NCBI GenBank assembly: GCA_029260235.1
Contig: JAJDDP010000204.1
Coordinates: 1-60,061, forward strand
Direction: 5' to 3'
Origin: Phycisphaerae bacterium
GTDB taxonomy: Bacteria; Planctomycetota; Phycisphaerae; UBA1845
Length of the DNA: 60,061 nt
Shown here: piece after piece, positions 7,822 to 16,234 of the stretch
Layout: each line of letters begins with the position of its first letter
How positions within the stretch are numbered: the stretch's first letter is position 1
Translations under genes and position numbers: made by a program
Notes under the pieces: generated by a model
Told to the model about the DNA's origin: nothing
The model's database searches: none
The model's input: only the letters and a program-made list of their open reading frames with translations

Positions 7822-8727
7822 TTAGTCAATGTGCAGCATCGCAGTGAACTGTTTCACCCTCGCGTTCACCTCGTCGGCCGTCACTTGGGCAATTCGCTGC
7901 AGCGAAAAGGACTCGATGGTGATTGAGGCTGCCACCGTTCCCCGAACCAGTGCCCGCCGCAAGTCATCAGTCTCAAAAGAACCAACCTGATCCAAATACC
8001 CGAGCATCCCGCCGGCAAAACTATCCCCAGCCCCGGTCGGATCCTTCACCTCCGTGGTTGGAAACGCCGGTATGGCTGTGACCGAATCGCCAGTCACCAG
8101 GACAGCCCCGTGCTCCCCCTTCTTGACCACAACAAACCGAGGCCCCATGCCCAGGATTGCCCGACCGGCGTCGATAACGTTAGATTTCCCGGTCAGATGC
8201 AGCGATTCTGCATCGTTGATGATCACGCCATCGACTGCCGCGATTGTCTTGCCTAGTTCGTCTCGCTCGTTGTCTATCCAGAGATCCATGGTGTCTAGCA
8301 CGCTGAGTTTGGGCTTAGCAACTTGGCCCAAGGTTTCGCGTTGCTGGACCGGATGCGTATTGGCCAGAAAGACGACGTCGCTGCCTTGGAAAGCGGCTGG
8401 CACCTTTGCTCCGGGCTCAGCCAGGACGTTCAGCTCGACGCCGAGCGTTTCGCGATCATTCATGTCCGGCGAATACTTGCCCGACCAGCGGAAGGTCTTG
8501 CTGCCCGCCCGAGTCTCAAGCCCAGCCAAGTCTATCCGGTCGCGGGTAAGTTGATCGCGAAAAGCAGGCGGGAAATCCTCGCCCACAACCGCGACCAGCC
8601 GGACGTCAGTAAACAACCCTGCAGCTACCCCGAAGTAAACGGCTGAGCCGCCGAGTACTTCGCTGGCCTCCCCGTGCGGCGTACTGACCGAGTCAATTCC
8701 GATGCTTCCTGTGACGAGCAACGACAT
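7822..8727 (-). CDS. PfkB-family carbohydrate or nucleoside kinase
   Basis: This is a ribokinase-fold kinase of 301 residues that phosphorylates a small sugar or nucleoside with ATP. The N-terminal GSIGIDSVSTP and LGGSAVYFGVAAG fit the family's substrate-binding glycine pair. The C-terminal signature DPTGAGDSFAGGMLGYL carries the catalytic-base Asp and the anion hole. Substrate specificity cannot be read; adenosine-kinase-like proteins look similar. A near-perfect -10 box lies just upstream, making this the likely first gene of the kinase-thpR-recA operon. ATG at 8727 is preceded by GGAG six bases away. Confidence 0.9.
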   Translation of the reverse strand: MSLLVTGSIGIDSVSTPHGEASEVLGGSAVYFGVAAGLFTDVRLVAVVGEDFPPAFRDQLTRDRIDLAGLETRAGSKTFRWSGKYSPDMNDRETLGVELNVLAEPGAKVPAAFQGSDVVFLANTHPVQQRETLGQVAKPKLSVLDTMDLWIDNERDELGKTIAAVDGVIINDAESLHLTGKSNVIDAGRAILGMGPRFVVVKKGEHGAVLVTGDSVTAIPAFPTTEVKDPTGAGDSFAGGMLGYLDQVGSFETDDLRRALVRGTVAASITIESFSLQRIAQVTADEVNARVKQFTAMLHID

Positions 8728-8741
8728 GGCATCTCCGTGAA

Positions 8742-8747
8742 ATTATA
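8742..8747 (-). promoter_or_regulatory. -10 element of the pfkB-thpR-recA operon
   Basis: A perfect TATAAT on the minus strand ends 14 bases before the ATG at 8727, so the predicted start of transcription would fall at or inside the GGAG ribosome site. The -35 region is weak. No obvious LexA-type box is seen around it. Confidence 0.4.
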
Positions 8748-8898
8748 GCTTTGCTAAAGGCGTAGATTAGCCCGAAGCGAAGCCCAGTGCAAGGCAAAAG
8801 TTAGAAAAATGTTAGGGTATCAGGAATCGGCACTAATGCCCTCGTCATGGCCCCTAATCCCACCTTTGGGGGCATTGGCTTCATTTCGGCAGCCCCGG

Positions 8899-9918
8899 TT
8901 AGCGGTGGTAGAAGCTCCGAATGGTCGGGAGCAGATACTCATCAAAAGCCCGGGCTAGATCGTAGTCCGGCTTCCATCCCCAGTCGCGCCGGGCAGGATC
9001 ATCGTTCACCTCAGCGGGCCAACTATCGACGATGGCGACGCGCGGGGCATCGGGTTCAAAGGTGATCTTGCCGTTTGGGAAGGCTTCGACCACCCAATCA
9101 CGCACTTGGCCAGCCGTGATGCTGAAGGCGTTGACGTTATAGACGCCGCGCTGCAACGCTTCAGCCGGGGCAGCCGACAGCTGGACCAGTGATTTGATCG
9201 CGTCGGGCATAGCCATGAACGGAATTTGGGCGTGTTCAGGCACGAAGCAGGCATAGGATTCGCCGCGAGCGGCGGCGTGGATCATCTCGGGGGCGTAGTC
9301 ACTAGTGCCACCGCTTGGCATGGTGACGGCGCTAATCAACCCGGGGAATCGAATCGCCCGAAAATCGACGCCGCTCGGCGCCCTATCAGCCGCCAACTGC
9401 CGGTAGTGCCGCGTGTAGTATCGGCCCAGCTGCTCGCAGTAGAGTTTGTTGCAGCCATACATGGTCTTGGGGGCAGCCCACTGATCCTCCCGGACCGCGC
9501 CCGCTTCAGTCTTGGTGGCCAGGTCGGGCAATCCATAGGCTGCGATGGAGCTGGGGAATAGAAACTTGACCGGCTGACCGTGCCAGCGGGATTGTTCAGC
9601 CGCCAATTCCAACAGGTTCAGCGTGCCGTTGACGTTGACCTTGTGAGCGGTGTCCGGCGTGTATTCCGACCGGGTGCTCAACAGGGCTGCCAAGTGGTAG
9701 ATGGCATGAATCTCATATTCGCTGATCAGCCGCTTGAGCAGGTTGTCGTCCAGAATGTCGCCGGTGATCGAAGCTGTGCATAGGGCGTCAAGGCGCTCGT
9801 CCATAGGCTTGAGGTCGAGAGCCACCACGCCATGGTCCCCATTGCGACCAAAATGCTCAACCAAGCCATGGCCAATCTCGCCGTTGGCGCCGGTGATAAG
9901 GATGACAGGTTGACGCAC
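8899..9918 (-). CDS. NAD-dependent epimerase/dehydratase of the short-chain L-threonine 3-dehydrogenase type
   Basis: This extended short-chain dehydrogenase has 339 residues. The NAD-binding ILITGANGEIGHGLVEHF is at the N-terminus, with ALDLKP acting as the adenine-ribose end. The active site shows SSIAAYG and YGCNKLYCE (Tyr and Lys). The RAIRFPGLISA and SGGTSDYAPEMIHAA stretches resemble the SDR L-threonine 3-dehydrogenases, which oxidise threonine to 2-amino-3-ketobutyrate, more than sugar-nucleotide epimerases. No 2-amino-3-ketobutyrate lyase gene lies nearby, so the assignment stays provisional. Start GTG 9918 has GGAGG about eight bases upstream. It is a single gene on the minus strand, separated by 171 bases from the kinase gene. 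Confidence 0.82.
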   Translation of the reverse strand: MRQPVILITGANGEIGHGLVEHFGRNGDHGVVALDLKPMDERLDALCTASITGDILDDNLLKRLISEYEIHAIYHLAALLSTRSEYTPDTAHKVNVNGTLNLLELAAEQSRWHGQPVKFLFPSSIAAYGLPDLATKTEAGAVREDQWAAPKTMYGCNKLYCEQLGRYYTRHYRQLAADRAPSGVDFRAIRFPGLISAVTMPSGGTSDYAPEMIHAAARGESYACFVPEHAQIPFMAMPDAIKSLVQLSAAPAEALQRGVYNVNAFSITAGQVRDWVVEAFPNGKITFEPDAPRVAIVDSWPAEVNDDPARRDWGWKPDYDLARAFDEYLLPTIRSFYHR

Positions 9919-10170
9919 GGGTAGTGCCTCCGTGGGTACTGGGAAACCGAGGGGCGAGTTTCTGCGAAAATGAGGGGGAGAGCAAGTATTGCTGAATTGA
10001 ATTACATCAGCAGGAGCGCTAACTCTTGATCGTTAGGAAACGTGCAGACCCATTGACGAAGCGCTGCACAAACTTGCATAATAGCTCATTAGCAGGCAAC
10101 CGACTATGGAGCAGTCTAGCTGCCCTAGCTCCTTTTCGATGATTAGCGCGACCACTGGGTAGGATATCAG

Positions 10171-10899
10171 ATGTCGATCACAAAGGGCCAAATACTTGAC
10201 GAGATAAGACGAACGGCCCAAGCCAACGAGGGAGTCGCGCTCGGCTCAATGAAATTCGCTACCGAAACTGGGATTAAGCAGTCTGACTGGAAGGGAAAAA
10301 TTTGGGCACGATGGAGCGAAGCCCTTCGCGAAGCCGGATTTGCCCCAAACGAAATGGCCAAGGCGTATTCCGGAGAAGAACTGCTGGAGAAGTACGCGCA
10401 GCTATCGCTTGAACTAGGACACCTCCCGACAATCCAGGACATGCGGCTCATTGCACACCGTGGGTCCCACGTTCCCCACTGGGGATCGTTTAAGAAACAG
10501 TATGGCAATAAGACTCGGCTCGTTGAGAAGCTCCTTGAGTACTGCCGAGATCGTGGTGAATTCGCCGTCATAATTCAGTACTGCGAAGACTATGCACCGC
10601 GCGATACCAAGCGACCGAACGAGGCAGTGGGTTCACAAGGTGACGTCGGGTACGTCTACCTCCTAAAGTCGGGGAGGTTTTACAAGATTGGCCGGTCGAA
10701 CGCCCCGGGCCGCAGGGAGTACGAACTTGCTATTCAGCTGCCTGAGAAGGCCCGAATTGTTCACGAGATTCGGACGGAAGATCCGCCCGGTATTGAGGCA
10801 TACTGGCACAATAAATTCGAGGCAATGCGGAAGAACGGTGAATGGTTTGAACTCAAAGCGGCGGACGTCTCGTACTTCAAGCGACGTAAAATTATGTGA
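10171..10899 (+). CDS. GIY-YIG-type nuclease (T5orf172/MUG113-like) with N-terminal homing-endonuclease-associated repeats
   Basis: The 242-residue protein has two parts. Residues ~5-130 contain helical repeats with W-x-K-x-W and H-W-G-S-F-K motifs, resembling the DNA-binding repeats found beside homing endonucleases. Residues ~155-240 begin with GYVYLLKSGRFYKIGRS, the GIY-YIG core in its T5orf172/MUG113 variant (Y-V-Y in place of G-I-Y, then Y-K-I-G-R). They continue with a conserved EAYWHNKFEAMRKNGEWFEL containing the metal-binding Glu region. Nucleases of this kind are often selfish or phage-derived. The gene stands alone on the plus strand with gene-free flanks of 252 and 557 bases, compatible with an acquired element. 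ATG start with AGGA about seven bases upstream. Confidence 0.82.
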   Translation: MSITKGQILDEIRRTAQANEGVALGSMKFATETGIKQSDWKGKIWARWSEALREAGFAPNEMAKAYSGEELLEKYAQLSLELGHLPTIQDMRLIAHRGSHVPHWGSFKKQYGNKTRLVEKLLEYCRDRGEFAVIIQYCEDYAPRDTKRPNEAVGSQGDVGYVYLLKSGRFYKIGRSNAPGRREYELAIQLPEKARIVHEIRTEDPPGIEAYWHNKFEAMRKNGEWFELKAADVSYFKRRKIM

Positions 10900-11456
10900 T
10901 TGTGCCACCGAATCCCCTCGCTACGCCAGCCGCTACCGCTAACACAATAGAGGCAGGAGACTGGGGCTTGGCGATCGTATTGCTCTGGCCTTCTTGCACT
11001 TGCACAGACCGAGATGCTTGATCGAGCAGAGGCACATCGAGGCTGGCTCCCTCAGAGAGTTTGGAAGCTGCTTGCCCCTGATTGTTACATCAGAGTGACA
11101 ACCTTGGCCCGCTTTGAATTCTCGCCCCTGACACTCATTTCGCCCCATTACTCCTTGACAGAAGTTCAATGAGTACGTCGGGTACATCTTCCGACAAGAA
11201 TGCTCATCCGAGCCGCAACGGCCTGCGTATAATCCTCCAGAAACACCGACCAAAAGCTTCGTTCCCCCCTCCCTCCTGGAACCGGGCGGCACTCAAGAGC
11301 GGGCGTCACTGGCCTCGCAACTTGGATGTCGCCCGGTTTATTGATGCCCATCCCAATGGCTGTGACTGCGACATTGCGCCGGTCCAGGCTGGAACTGACC
11401 GGGCGATTTGATCTTCAATAGTAACTACGCTCTGCGATGCCGGTTATGATGACTTC
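10900..11456. other. intergenic region without recognisable gene
   Basis: Open frames on both strands here (for example minus 10939-11292, plus 11169-11411) are Cys/Arg/Ser-rich with no motif and no ribosome site. I see no RNA gene or clear hairpin. It separates the GIY-YIG gene from the GT39/TPR gene. Confidence 0.5.
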
Positions 11457-13214
11457 GTGTCACGCAAGGCCAAGCAAACTAGCCCAACGCCGCATGCGTT
11501 GAGAGATGCCCGGCAAGACTTCCGCAGTTTCTGGATCTTGGCCGCCATCGCTGCAGCCGCATTCCTGCTGCGACTTTTCTACCTGTACCAAATCGAGACC
11601 ATTCCGTTCTTCTACAGCCTGATCTCTGACGCCCGCGGCTACAACGATTGGGCGGTGCGGATCGCGGCGGGCGAATGGTTGGGCAAAGAGCCGTTCTATC
11701 AGGCACCGGCTTACCCCTATTTCCTAGCCGTGATCAAGATGGGCTTAGGCGACAGTTTGTTCGTTGCTCGAATCGGGCAGTGTGTATTGGGGGCGTCGTC
11801 TAGTCTACTGATCGGACTGGCAGGCTGGGGATTCTTCTCGCGACGGTGCGGCCTAGTCGCCGCAAGCCTGCTAGCCGTCTACCCGCCGTCGATCTTCTTC
11901 GACGGTTTGATTCAAAAGACATCGCTGGGTCAATTCTGGGGCGCGGCTCTCTTGGCCCTGCTAGCCTGGATCAAGCTGCGACCGAGCTGGAAGAAATGTG
12001 CAATGGCTGGCCTGGTGCTAGGGCTGTTTGCCCTGACCCGAGAAAATGCCCTGGTATTAGCCCCGGTGGTCGGGGGCTGGTTGGCGCTCGGCTTGGGCGA
12101 GGGATCACCAAGAGACAAGAGCATGCGCGTGCTTGGTCTCGGAGCGGGGCTAGCCATTGTGCTCATGCCGGTGGGCTGGCGAAATCATGCCGTCGGTGGT
12201 CAGTTCTCGCTCACCACGTTTCAAATGGGCCCCAACTTCTACATCGGCAACAACGCCGAAGCGACCGGGCGATACCGACCGTTGGTCAAGGGCCATGAAA
12301 CGCCGGAGTTTGAACGAGCCGACGCGACCACGCTAGCTGAGGAGGCTGTGGGTCACAACCTGACACCGCACGAGGTATCCAACTACTGGATGGATCAATC
12401 TTGGTCGTATATCCAAGCGCAACCGGGCGATTGGCTCAGACTATTGGGCATCAAGTGGTTGATGACTTGGAACGCCTATGAGGTTCCCGATTCAGAAAAC
12501 TTCTACATCTACCGCGAATGGTCCTGGCTGCTGGGCACGCTGAGCGGGCTGTTCCACTTTGGCGTGCTGTTTCCGTTGGCTGTTGCCGGTGTGGTGCTGA
12601 GTTGGCCTCGACGCCGGGAACTGTGGGTCTTGCATGCGATCATTCTAGTGATGACCTTGGCTGTGGCCGGTTTCTATGTATTTGCCCGCTATCGGTATCC
12701 ATTGATTCCCGTATTCATGCTCTTCGCAGCCATCGGTCTACTTGAGATCAGAACATTGCTGCATGGCCGCAACTTCAAGGCGCTAGGGCTTTGCCTGGTG
12801 CCGGTTGGTGTCGCAGCCCTGCTTGCGAATTGGCCGATCCACCCTGAACATCAGATCAACGCGATGGCCTGGGGAAACATGGGCAGTACGCTGGCTAAGC
12901 AGGGAAGGATCGAGGCAGCTACTCCGTTCTTTGAGCGAGCGACAGCAGGTGCGCCGGATTCAGCAGAAATGCACTACAACCTCGGACTAGCCTACCTGGT
13001 GCAGCAGCGTTGCAGCGAAGCAGCCCAAGAATTCAAAGAAGCGCTGCGAATCGATTCTGCCCTGATCGAACTGGAATACCAACTGGCGACTGCCTTGGAA
13101 TGCGCCGGAAAACCAACCGAGGCGATGCTCCACTACCGCAAAGCCCTAGAACAAAACCCCAACGATGCCGATGCGCAGTCGGGAATCAACAGGCTAACTG
13201 ACCAAGCTGAGTAG
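11457..13214 (+). CDS. GT39-like (PMT_2/ArnT-type) membrane glycosyltransferase with C-terminal TPR repeats
   Basis: This is a 585-residue integral membrane protein. The first membrane span is followed by a luminal loop with SDARGYNDWA, the acidic motif that opens the GT39/GT83 lipid-linked-sugar transferases. After it come about ten more hydrophobic segments up to residue ~450. The last ~120 residues lie outside the membrane and contain three TPR units (WGNMGSTLAKQGRIEAATPFFERA, MHYNLGLAYLVQQRCSEA and the following one). Such proteins transfer a sugar from a polyprenyl carrier to proteins or lipids on the outer face of the membrane. Acceptor and sugar are unknown. It starts at GTG and the ribosome site is weak. 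It is convergent with the cyclophilin gene, with only 16 bases between. Confidence 0.85.
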   Translation: MSRKAKQTSPTPHALRDARQDFRSFWILAAIAAAAFLLRLFYLYQIETIPFFYSLISDARGYNDWAVRIAAGEWLGKEPFYQAPAYPYFLAVIKMGLGDSLFVARIGQCVLGASSSLLIGLAGWGFFSRRCGLVAASLLAVYPPSIFFDGLIQKTSLGQFWGAALLALLAWIKLRPSWKKCAMAGLVLGLFALTRENALVLAPVVGGWLALGLGEGSPRDKSMRVLGLGAGLAIVLMPVGWRNHAVGGQFSLTTFQMGPNFYIGNNAEATGRYRPLVKGHETPEFERADATTLAEEAVGHNLTPHEVSNYWMDQSWSYIQAQPGDWLRLLGIKWLMTWNAYEVPDSENFYIYREWSWLLGTLSGLFHFGVLFPLAVAGVVLSWPRRRELWVLHAIILVMTLAVAGFYVFARYRYPLIPVFMLFAAIGLLEIRTLLHGRNFKALGLCLVPVGVAALLANWPIHPEHQINAMAWGNMGSTLAKQGRIEAATPFFERATAGAPDSAEMHYNLGLAYLVQQRCSEAAQEFKEALRIDSALIELEYQLATALECAGKPTEAMLHYRKALEQNPNDADAQSGINRLTDQAE

Positions 13215-13230
13215 CGAGCGGCGAAAACCA

Positions 13231-14235
13231 TCAATCGGGGAATGAAACAGCTGGTCTGGGGGCGTCGGTGATGCGGATCGCTCTCATGTAGACTGGCTCG
13301 ATCGGTACGCCCTCGGCTGAGGCTGGTTCAGCCAGCAAGCGGTCCAGCGTGGTCATGGATTCCTCGCCGACCAACTCACCAAACACCGTATACCGTCCAT
13401 CCCATTGAGCGATCCGGGCGGAACTGATGAAGAACTGGGAGCTGGCTGAATTTAGATCTTCCTCAAGCCTAGCCATGCAGAAGGAGCCGCGCCGGATCGG
13501 TTGAGCGGACAACTCGGCGTCGAGCTTCTTGCCGTCAGGCCTCAACCCCTGCCCGGTCCCCTGGGGACAGCCGCCCTGGATGAAGTAGCCCGGTACGATG
13601 CGGTGGAACTTCAGGTTGTCATAGAACCCGCTTCGGGATAACTCGAGGAAGTTGGCTACATGAGCGGGGGCGTCGCCATAGAAGAACTGGACGGTCAAAT
13701 TGCCGACGTCGGTCTGAATGAGGGCCTGCTTGGGATGGGCGACCTCGATCACCAGCTCGTTCGAGGTGACAGCGCCCCCGTAGGGAGACCAACTCAGGCT
13801 AAACTCGCCCGGCGAACGAAGCACCGGATAGAATTGCGACACATCCAAGCCAACACCCACCGTAGAATGCGGGCCAAGAACGATCACCTCTGCCGACGTT
13901 GGCGGATTGTAACCTGTCGGTACATCCCAAACCCGCCCCAGGCTGGTTCCCTTGACGCTCAGCCCTGCAAAGGCATGGCCACTGAAGACATGACCCTGTG
14001 GCAATCCCATAAGGCCCGATGACGGTAGCGGCTTTAGACCCTCGACCGAAAGTTCGATGGGCTCATTGGTCAGATTGGTAAGGGAGAAATCGACCCAAAT
14101 GGGTTGGCCCGGCTGGATGTAGCGACTGGCGCTACTCAGCGAGGCAGCCACACCACTGGGCGGCTCTGCCAAGGTTGTCCCCGGTAGGCCCAGTGCCAAG
14201 CTAACCAAAATCATTGTATGCCAACGGTTTAGCAT
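13231..14235 (-). CDS. exported cyclophilin-type peptidyl-prolyl isomerase with N-terminal Ig-like domain
   Basis: I start this 334-residue protein at ATG 14235 because the next ~22 residues (MLNRWHTMILVSLALGLPGTT) form a signal peptide ending before LAEPP; the frame is open further upstream. Residues ~25-165 look like a beta-sandwich (SLTNLTNEPIELSVEG). Residues ~170-330 are cyclophilin: VANFLELSRSGFYDNLKFHR, VPGYFIQGGCPQGTG, SASSQFFISS and TVFGELVGEESM. These contain most of the active-site positions, including the F-H-R triplet. It catalyses prolyl cis-trans isomerisation in the periplasm, helping folding of exported proteins. The accessory domain may recruit clients, which is a guess. Confidence 0.9.
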   Translation of the reverse strand: MLNRWHTMILVSLALGLPGTTLAEPPSGVAASLSSASRYIQPGQPIWVDFSLTNLTNEPIELSVEGLKPLPSSGLMGLPQGHVFSGHAFAGLSVKGTSLGRVWDVPTGYNPPTSAEVIVLGPHSTVGVGLDVSQFYPVLRSPGEFSLSWSPYGGAVTSNELVIEVAHPKQALIQTDVGNLTVQFFYGDAPAHVANFLELSRSGFYDNLKFHRIVPGYFIQGGCPQGTGQGLRPDGKKLDAELSAQPIRRGSFCMARLEEDLNSASSQFFISSARIAQWDGRYTVFGELVGEESMTTLDRLLAEPASAEGVPIEPVYMRAIRITDAPRPAVSFPD

Positions 14236-14522
14236 CAAACTCTTCAATCCTGCATGCCTGCAGCGCGGCTGCACCCACTGTTCGCGCGGTGTCAGCCAGC
14301 ATTCACCCAGACTCAGCAGCTTGTACCGAGCCAATCACAGCCCGGTTGCAGGCTCCAGGACCGGGAAGCTACCCCAACTTAGCCGAGGAATCCACCCGCT
14401 GCCATTAGGCGGACGACCGATAATCATGATCGGTTCCCGCCCCTTGCTTGCCAAATAGGCTCGGTCAGGTAGGTATGTCCATCTGAGTCCGAGCAGTTTT
14501 TGGCCAGTTGAGAGGAAGGACG

Positions 14523-15452
14523 ATGCGGATAACCTTGGCTGTCCCTGCCGATTTCGAGTTCGAGACGGCGGTGGCGTCGCACGGATTCTTTGCCCTGGCT
14601 CCTAACCAGTGGGATGCCAGGGGCATGTCCCTGACCACCGTGCTCACGATGGGCAATGAGTCGATTCGGGTCACTGTCAAGCCTAGCCCGCCGAGCGGAA
14701 AACCCGCTGTTCGCATCCTCGCCCCTGGCCAAATCCGACTGGGCCAGGCGCATCGCAGCCACATCCGCCGAGGGATCAGCCGCATGCTGCGTCTGGACGA
14801 AGACCTATCCCCCTTCCACTGCATGTGTGCAGCCGACCCTCGACTAGAATCCGTGGCGACCTCGCGCTTTGGCCGACTTCTCCGCAGCCCGAGTTTGTTC
14901 GAGGACATCGTCAAAACCATGTGTACCTGCAACATCACTTGGCGTCAGACACTGGGCATCGTTCAACGGCTCGTCGATCAGTACGGAACACCCGCGTTGA
15001 ACGACCCTTCGAGCAGAGCATTCCCATCGCCGCAGCAGTTGGCATCAGTGGGTGAAGCTCGATTACGCACCACATGCAGCCTCGGCTATCGGGCGGAGTG
15101 GGTAGCCCGCTTAGCCAAAGAGGTCGTCGAGGGTCGATTCGACCTGGAGGCGTGCGATCAATCCTCCCTAGATAGCGATGAACTTCACCGGCACTTGCGG
15201 AGTATCCACGGCGTAGGCGACTATGCAGCATCGACCCTCTGCATGCTCCTGGGCCGATACGACCGGTTGGCCGTCGATAGCGAAACCGTGAAACACTACA
15301 AGCTCCAGTTCCCACGCCGCAAAGTCACGCCAACCTTGGTCCGCAAGCACTATGAGCGACACCAACCCTTTCCCTACCTGGTGTACTGGTGGGAGATGTG
15401 GAACCGGTATCGCGACGAGACCGGGCAAGCGACATCGTGGTCGAAGGAATAA
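14523..15452 (+). CDS. HhH-GPD DNA glycosylase (AlkA/OGG-like, monofunctional type)
   Basis: This base-excision repair enzyme has 309 residues. The N-terminal ~100 residues form a TBP-like beta domain. The rest is the helix-hairpin-helix GPD fold: LGYRAEWVARLAKEV, then LRSIHGVGDYAASTLCMLLG, followed by the catalytic Asp in LAVDSETVKHYK. The position held by the Schiff-base lysine in OGG1 is Tyr here, so it should remove damaged bases without strand cleavage, like AlkA. The lesion specificity is open. ATG 14523 follows AGAGGA by about six bases; an in-frame TTG at 14508 is weaker. It is convergent with the next gene, leaving one base between their stops. Confidence 0.85.
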   Translation: MRITLAVPADFEFETAVASHGFFALAPNQWDARGMSLTTVLTMGNESIRVTVKPSPPSGKPAVRILAPGQIRLGQAHRSHIRRGISRMLRLDEDLSPFHCMCAADPRLESVATSRFGRLLRSPSLFEDIVKTMCTCNITWRQTLGIVQRLVDQYGTPALNDPSSRAFPSPQQLASVGEARLRTTCSLGYRAEWVARLAKEVVEGRFDLEACDQSSLDSDELHRHLRSIHGVGDYAASTLCMLLGRYDRLAVDSETVKHYKLQFPRRKVTPTLVRKHYERHQPFPYLVYWWEMWNRYRDETGQATSWSKE

Positions 15453-15453
15453 G

Positions 15454-15966
15454 TTAGGGCGATGCCTGTATCCCAAACAACCGATGCACCACATCGGGGA
15501 TCGAATTCAGCTTTTCGAATTTTGATTTTGGAATCACTCGAATCATGGGGCGTTCTGCCTTCTTGCCCGTGGCATCCCCCTTGGTGTGTTTGGCAACTTT
15601 CAGGTGTTGGAGCGAGCATATCTTTGAATGCGGCAGCCCACCAAGCCAATAAAACGGCCCCAACTCAAGCGTATCAGGGTTGAAGCGACTCCAGATCACG
15701 CATGCACTTGGCTTATCTTCCAGCATCACGTTGACATTAACGCTGGCGGTTGCTGCCTTGGCTTTTGATGTTTTCAGTTGAACGTGCCTTATGATTGATT
15801 TGTATTCAAACACCAAGTCGTATCCCGCATCATCAACCTGCGGTTTTAGCACCTCCAAATATCCCAGCTTGCTGGTCCACAAGTACCGCAAGACCTCAGC
15901 AACGAAAATGTGCTCCAGTAGATTCTCCCGGTATGACGAATGTGTATTGTGTTGCGTTGAGGCCAT
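15454..15966 (-). CDS. PD-(D/E)XK-fold hypothetical protein
   Basis: This small soluble protein of 170 residues has LEHIFVAEVLRYLW near its start, then VDDAGYDLVFEYKSIIRHVQLKTSK. The Asp in GYDLVF and the downstream Q-x-K on a strand match the restriction-endonuclease-like core in its D...QxK form. The end of the protein (PDVVHRLFGIQASP) is not recognised. It may be a stand-alone nuclease or a degraded restriction component; no methyltransferase is nearby. GGAGGG lies 11 bases before the ATG. It converges on the DNA glycosylase gene, one base apart. Confidence 0.65.
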   Translation of the reverse strand: MASTQHNTHSSYRENLLEHIFVAEVLRYLWTSKLGYLEVLKPQVDDAGYDLVFEYKSIIRHVQLKTSKAKAATASVNVNVMLEDKPSACVIWSRFNPDTLELGPFYWLGGLPHSKICSLQHLKVAKHTKGDATGKKAERPMIRVIPKSKFEKLNSIPDVVHRLFGIQASP

Positions 15967-16234
15967 CTTGAGATGTTCCCTCCTGGGTCTAGTCCACGAG
16001 ATTGGGATCGATACTCACCATGCAACTTTCAGGTGGGGTCACGTTTTGGATCTCGGTGGCAGGACTCCCGCTCCGACAGGCCCACAAAAAGGCCATCGTG
16101 CTATGAAGCGGCATCAGCTGCCACGCCCAGCGGCTCCTGACCTACAGCCTAACTCTGAATCGCTTCCGCCTGAGTCATTGAGGAGGCCACTAGTTCGACG
16201 CCTTCAAAGATGAAGACCAATCGATCAGTCCACG

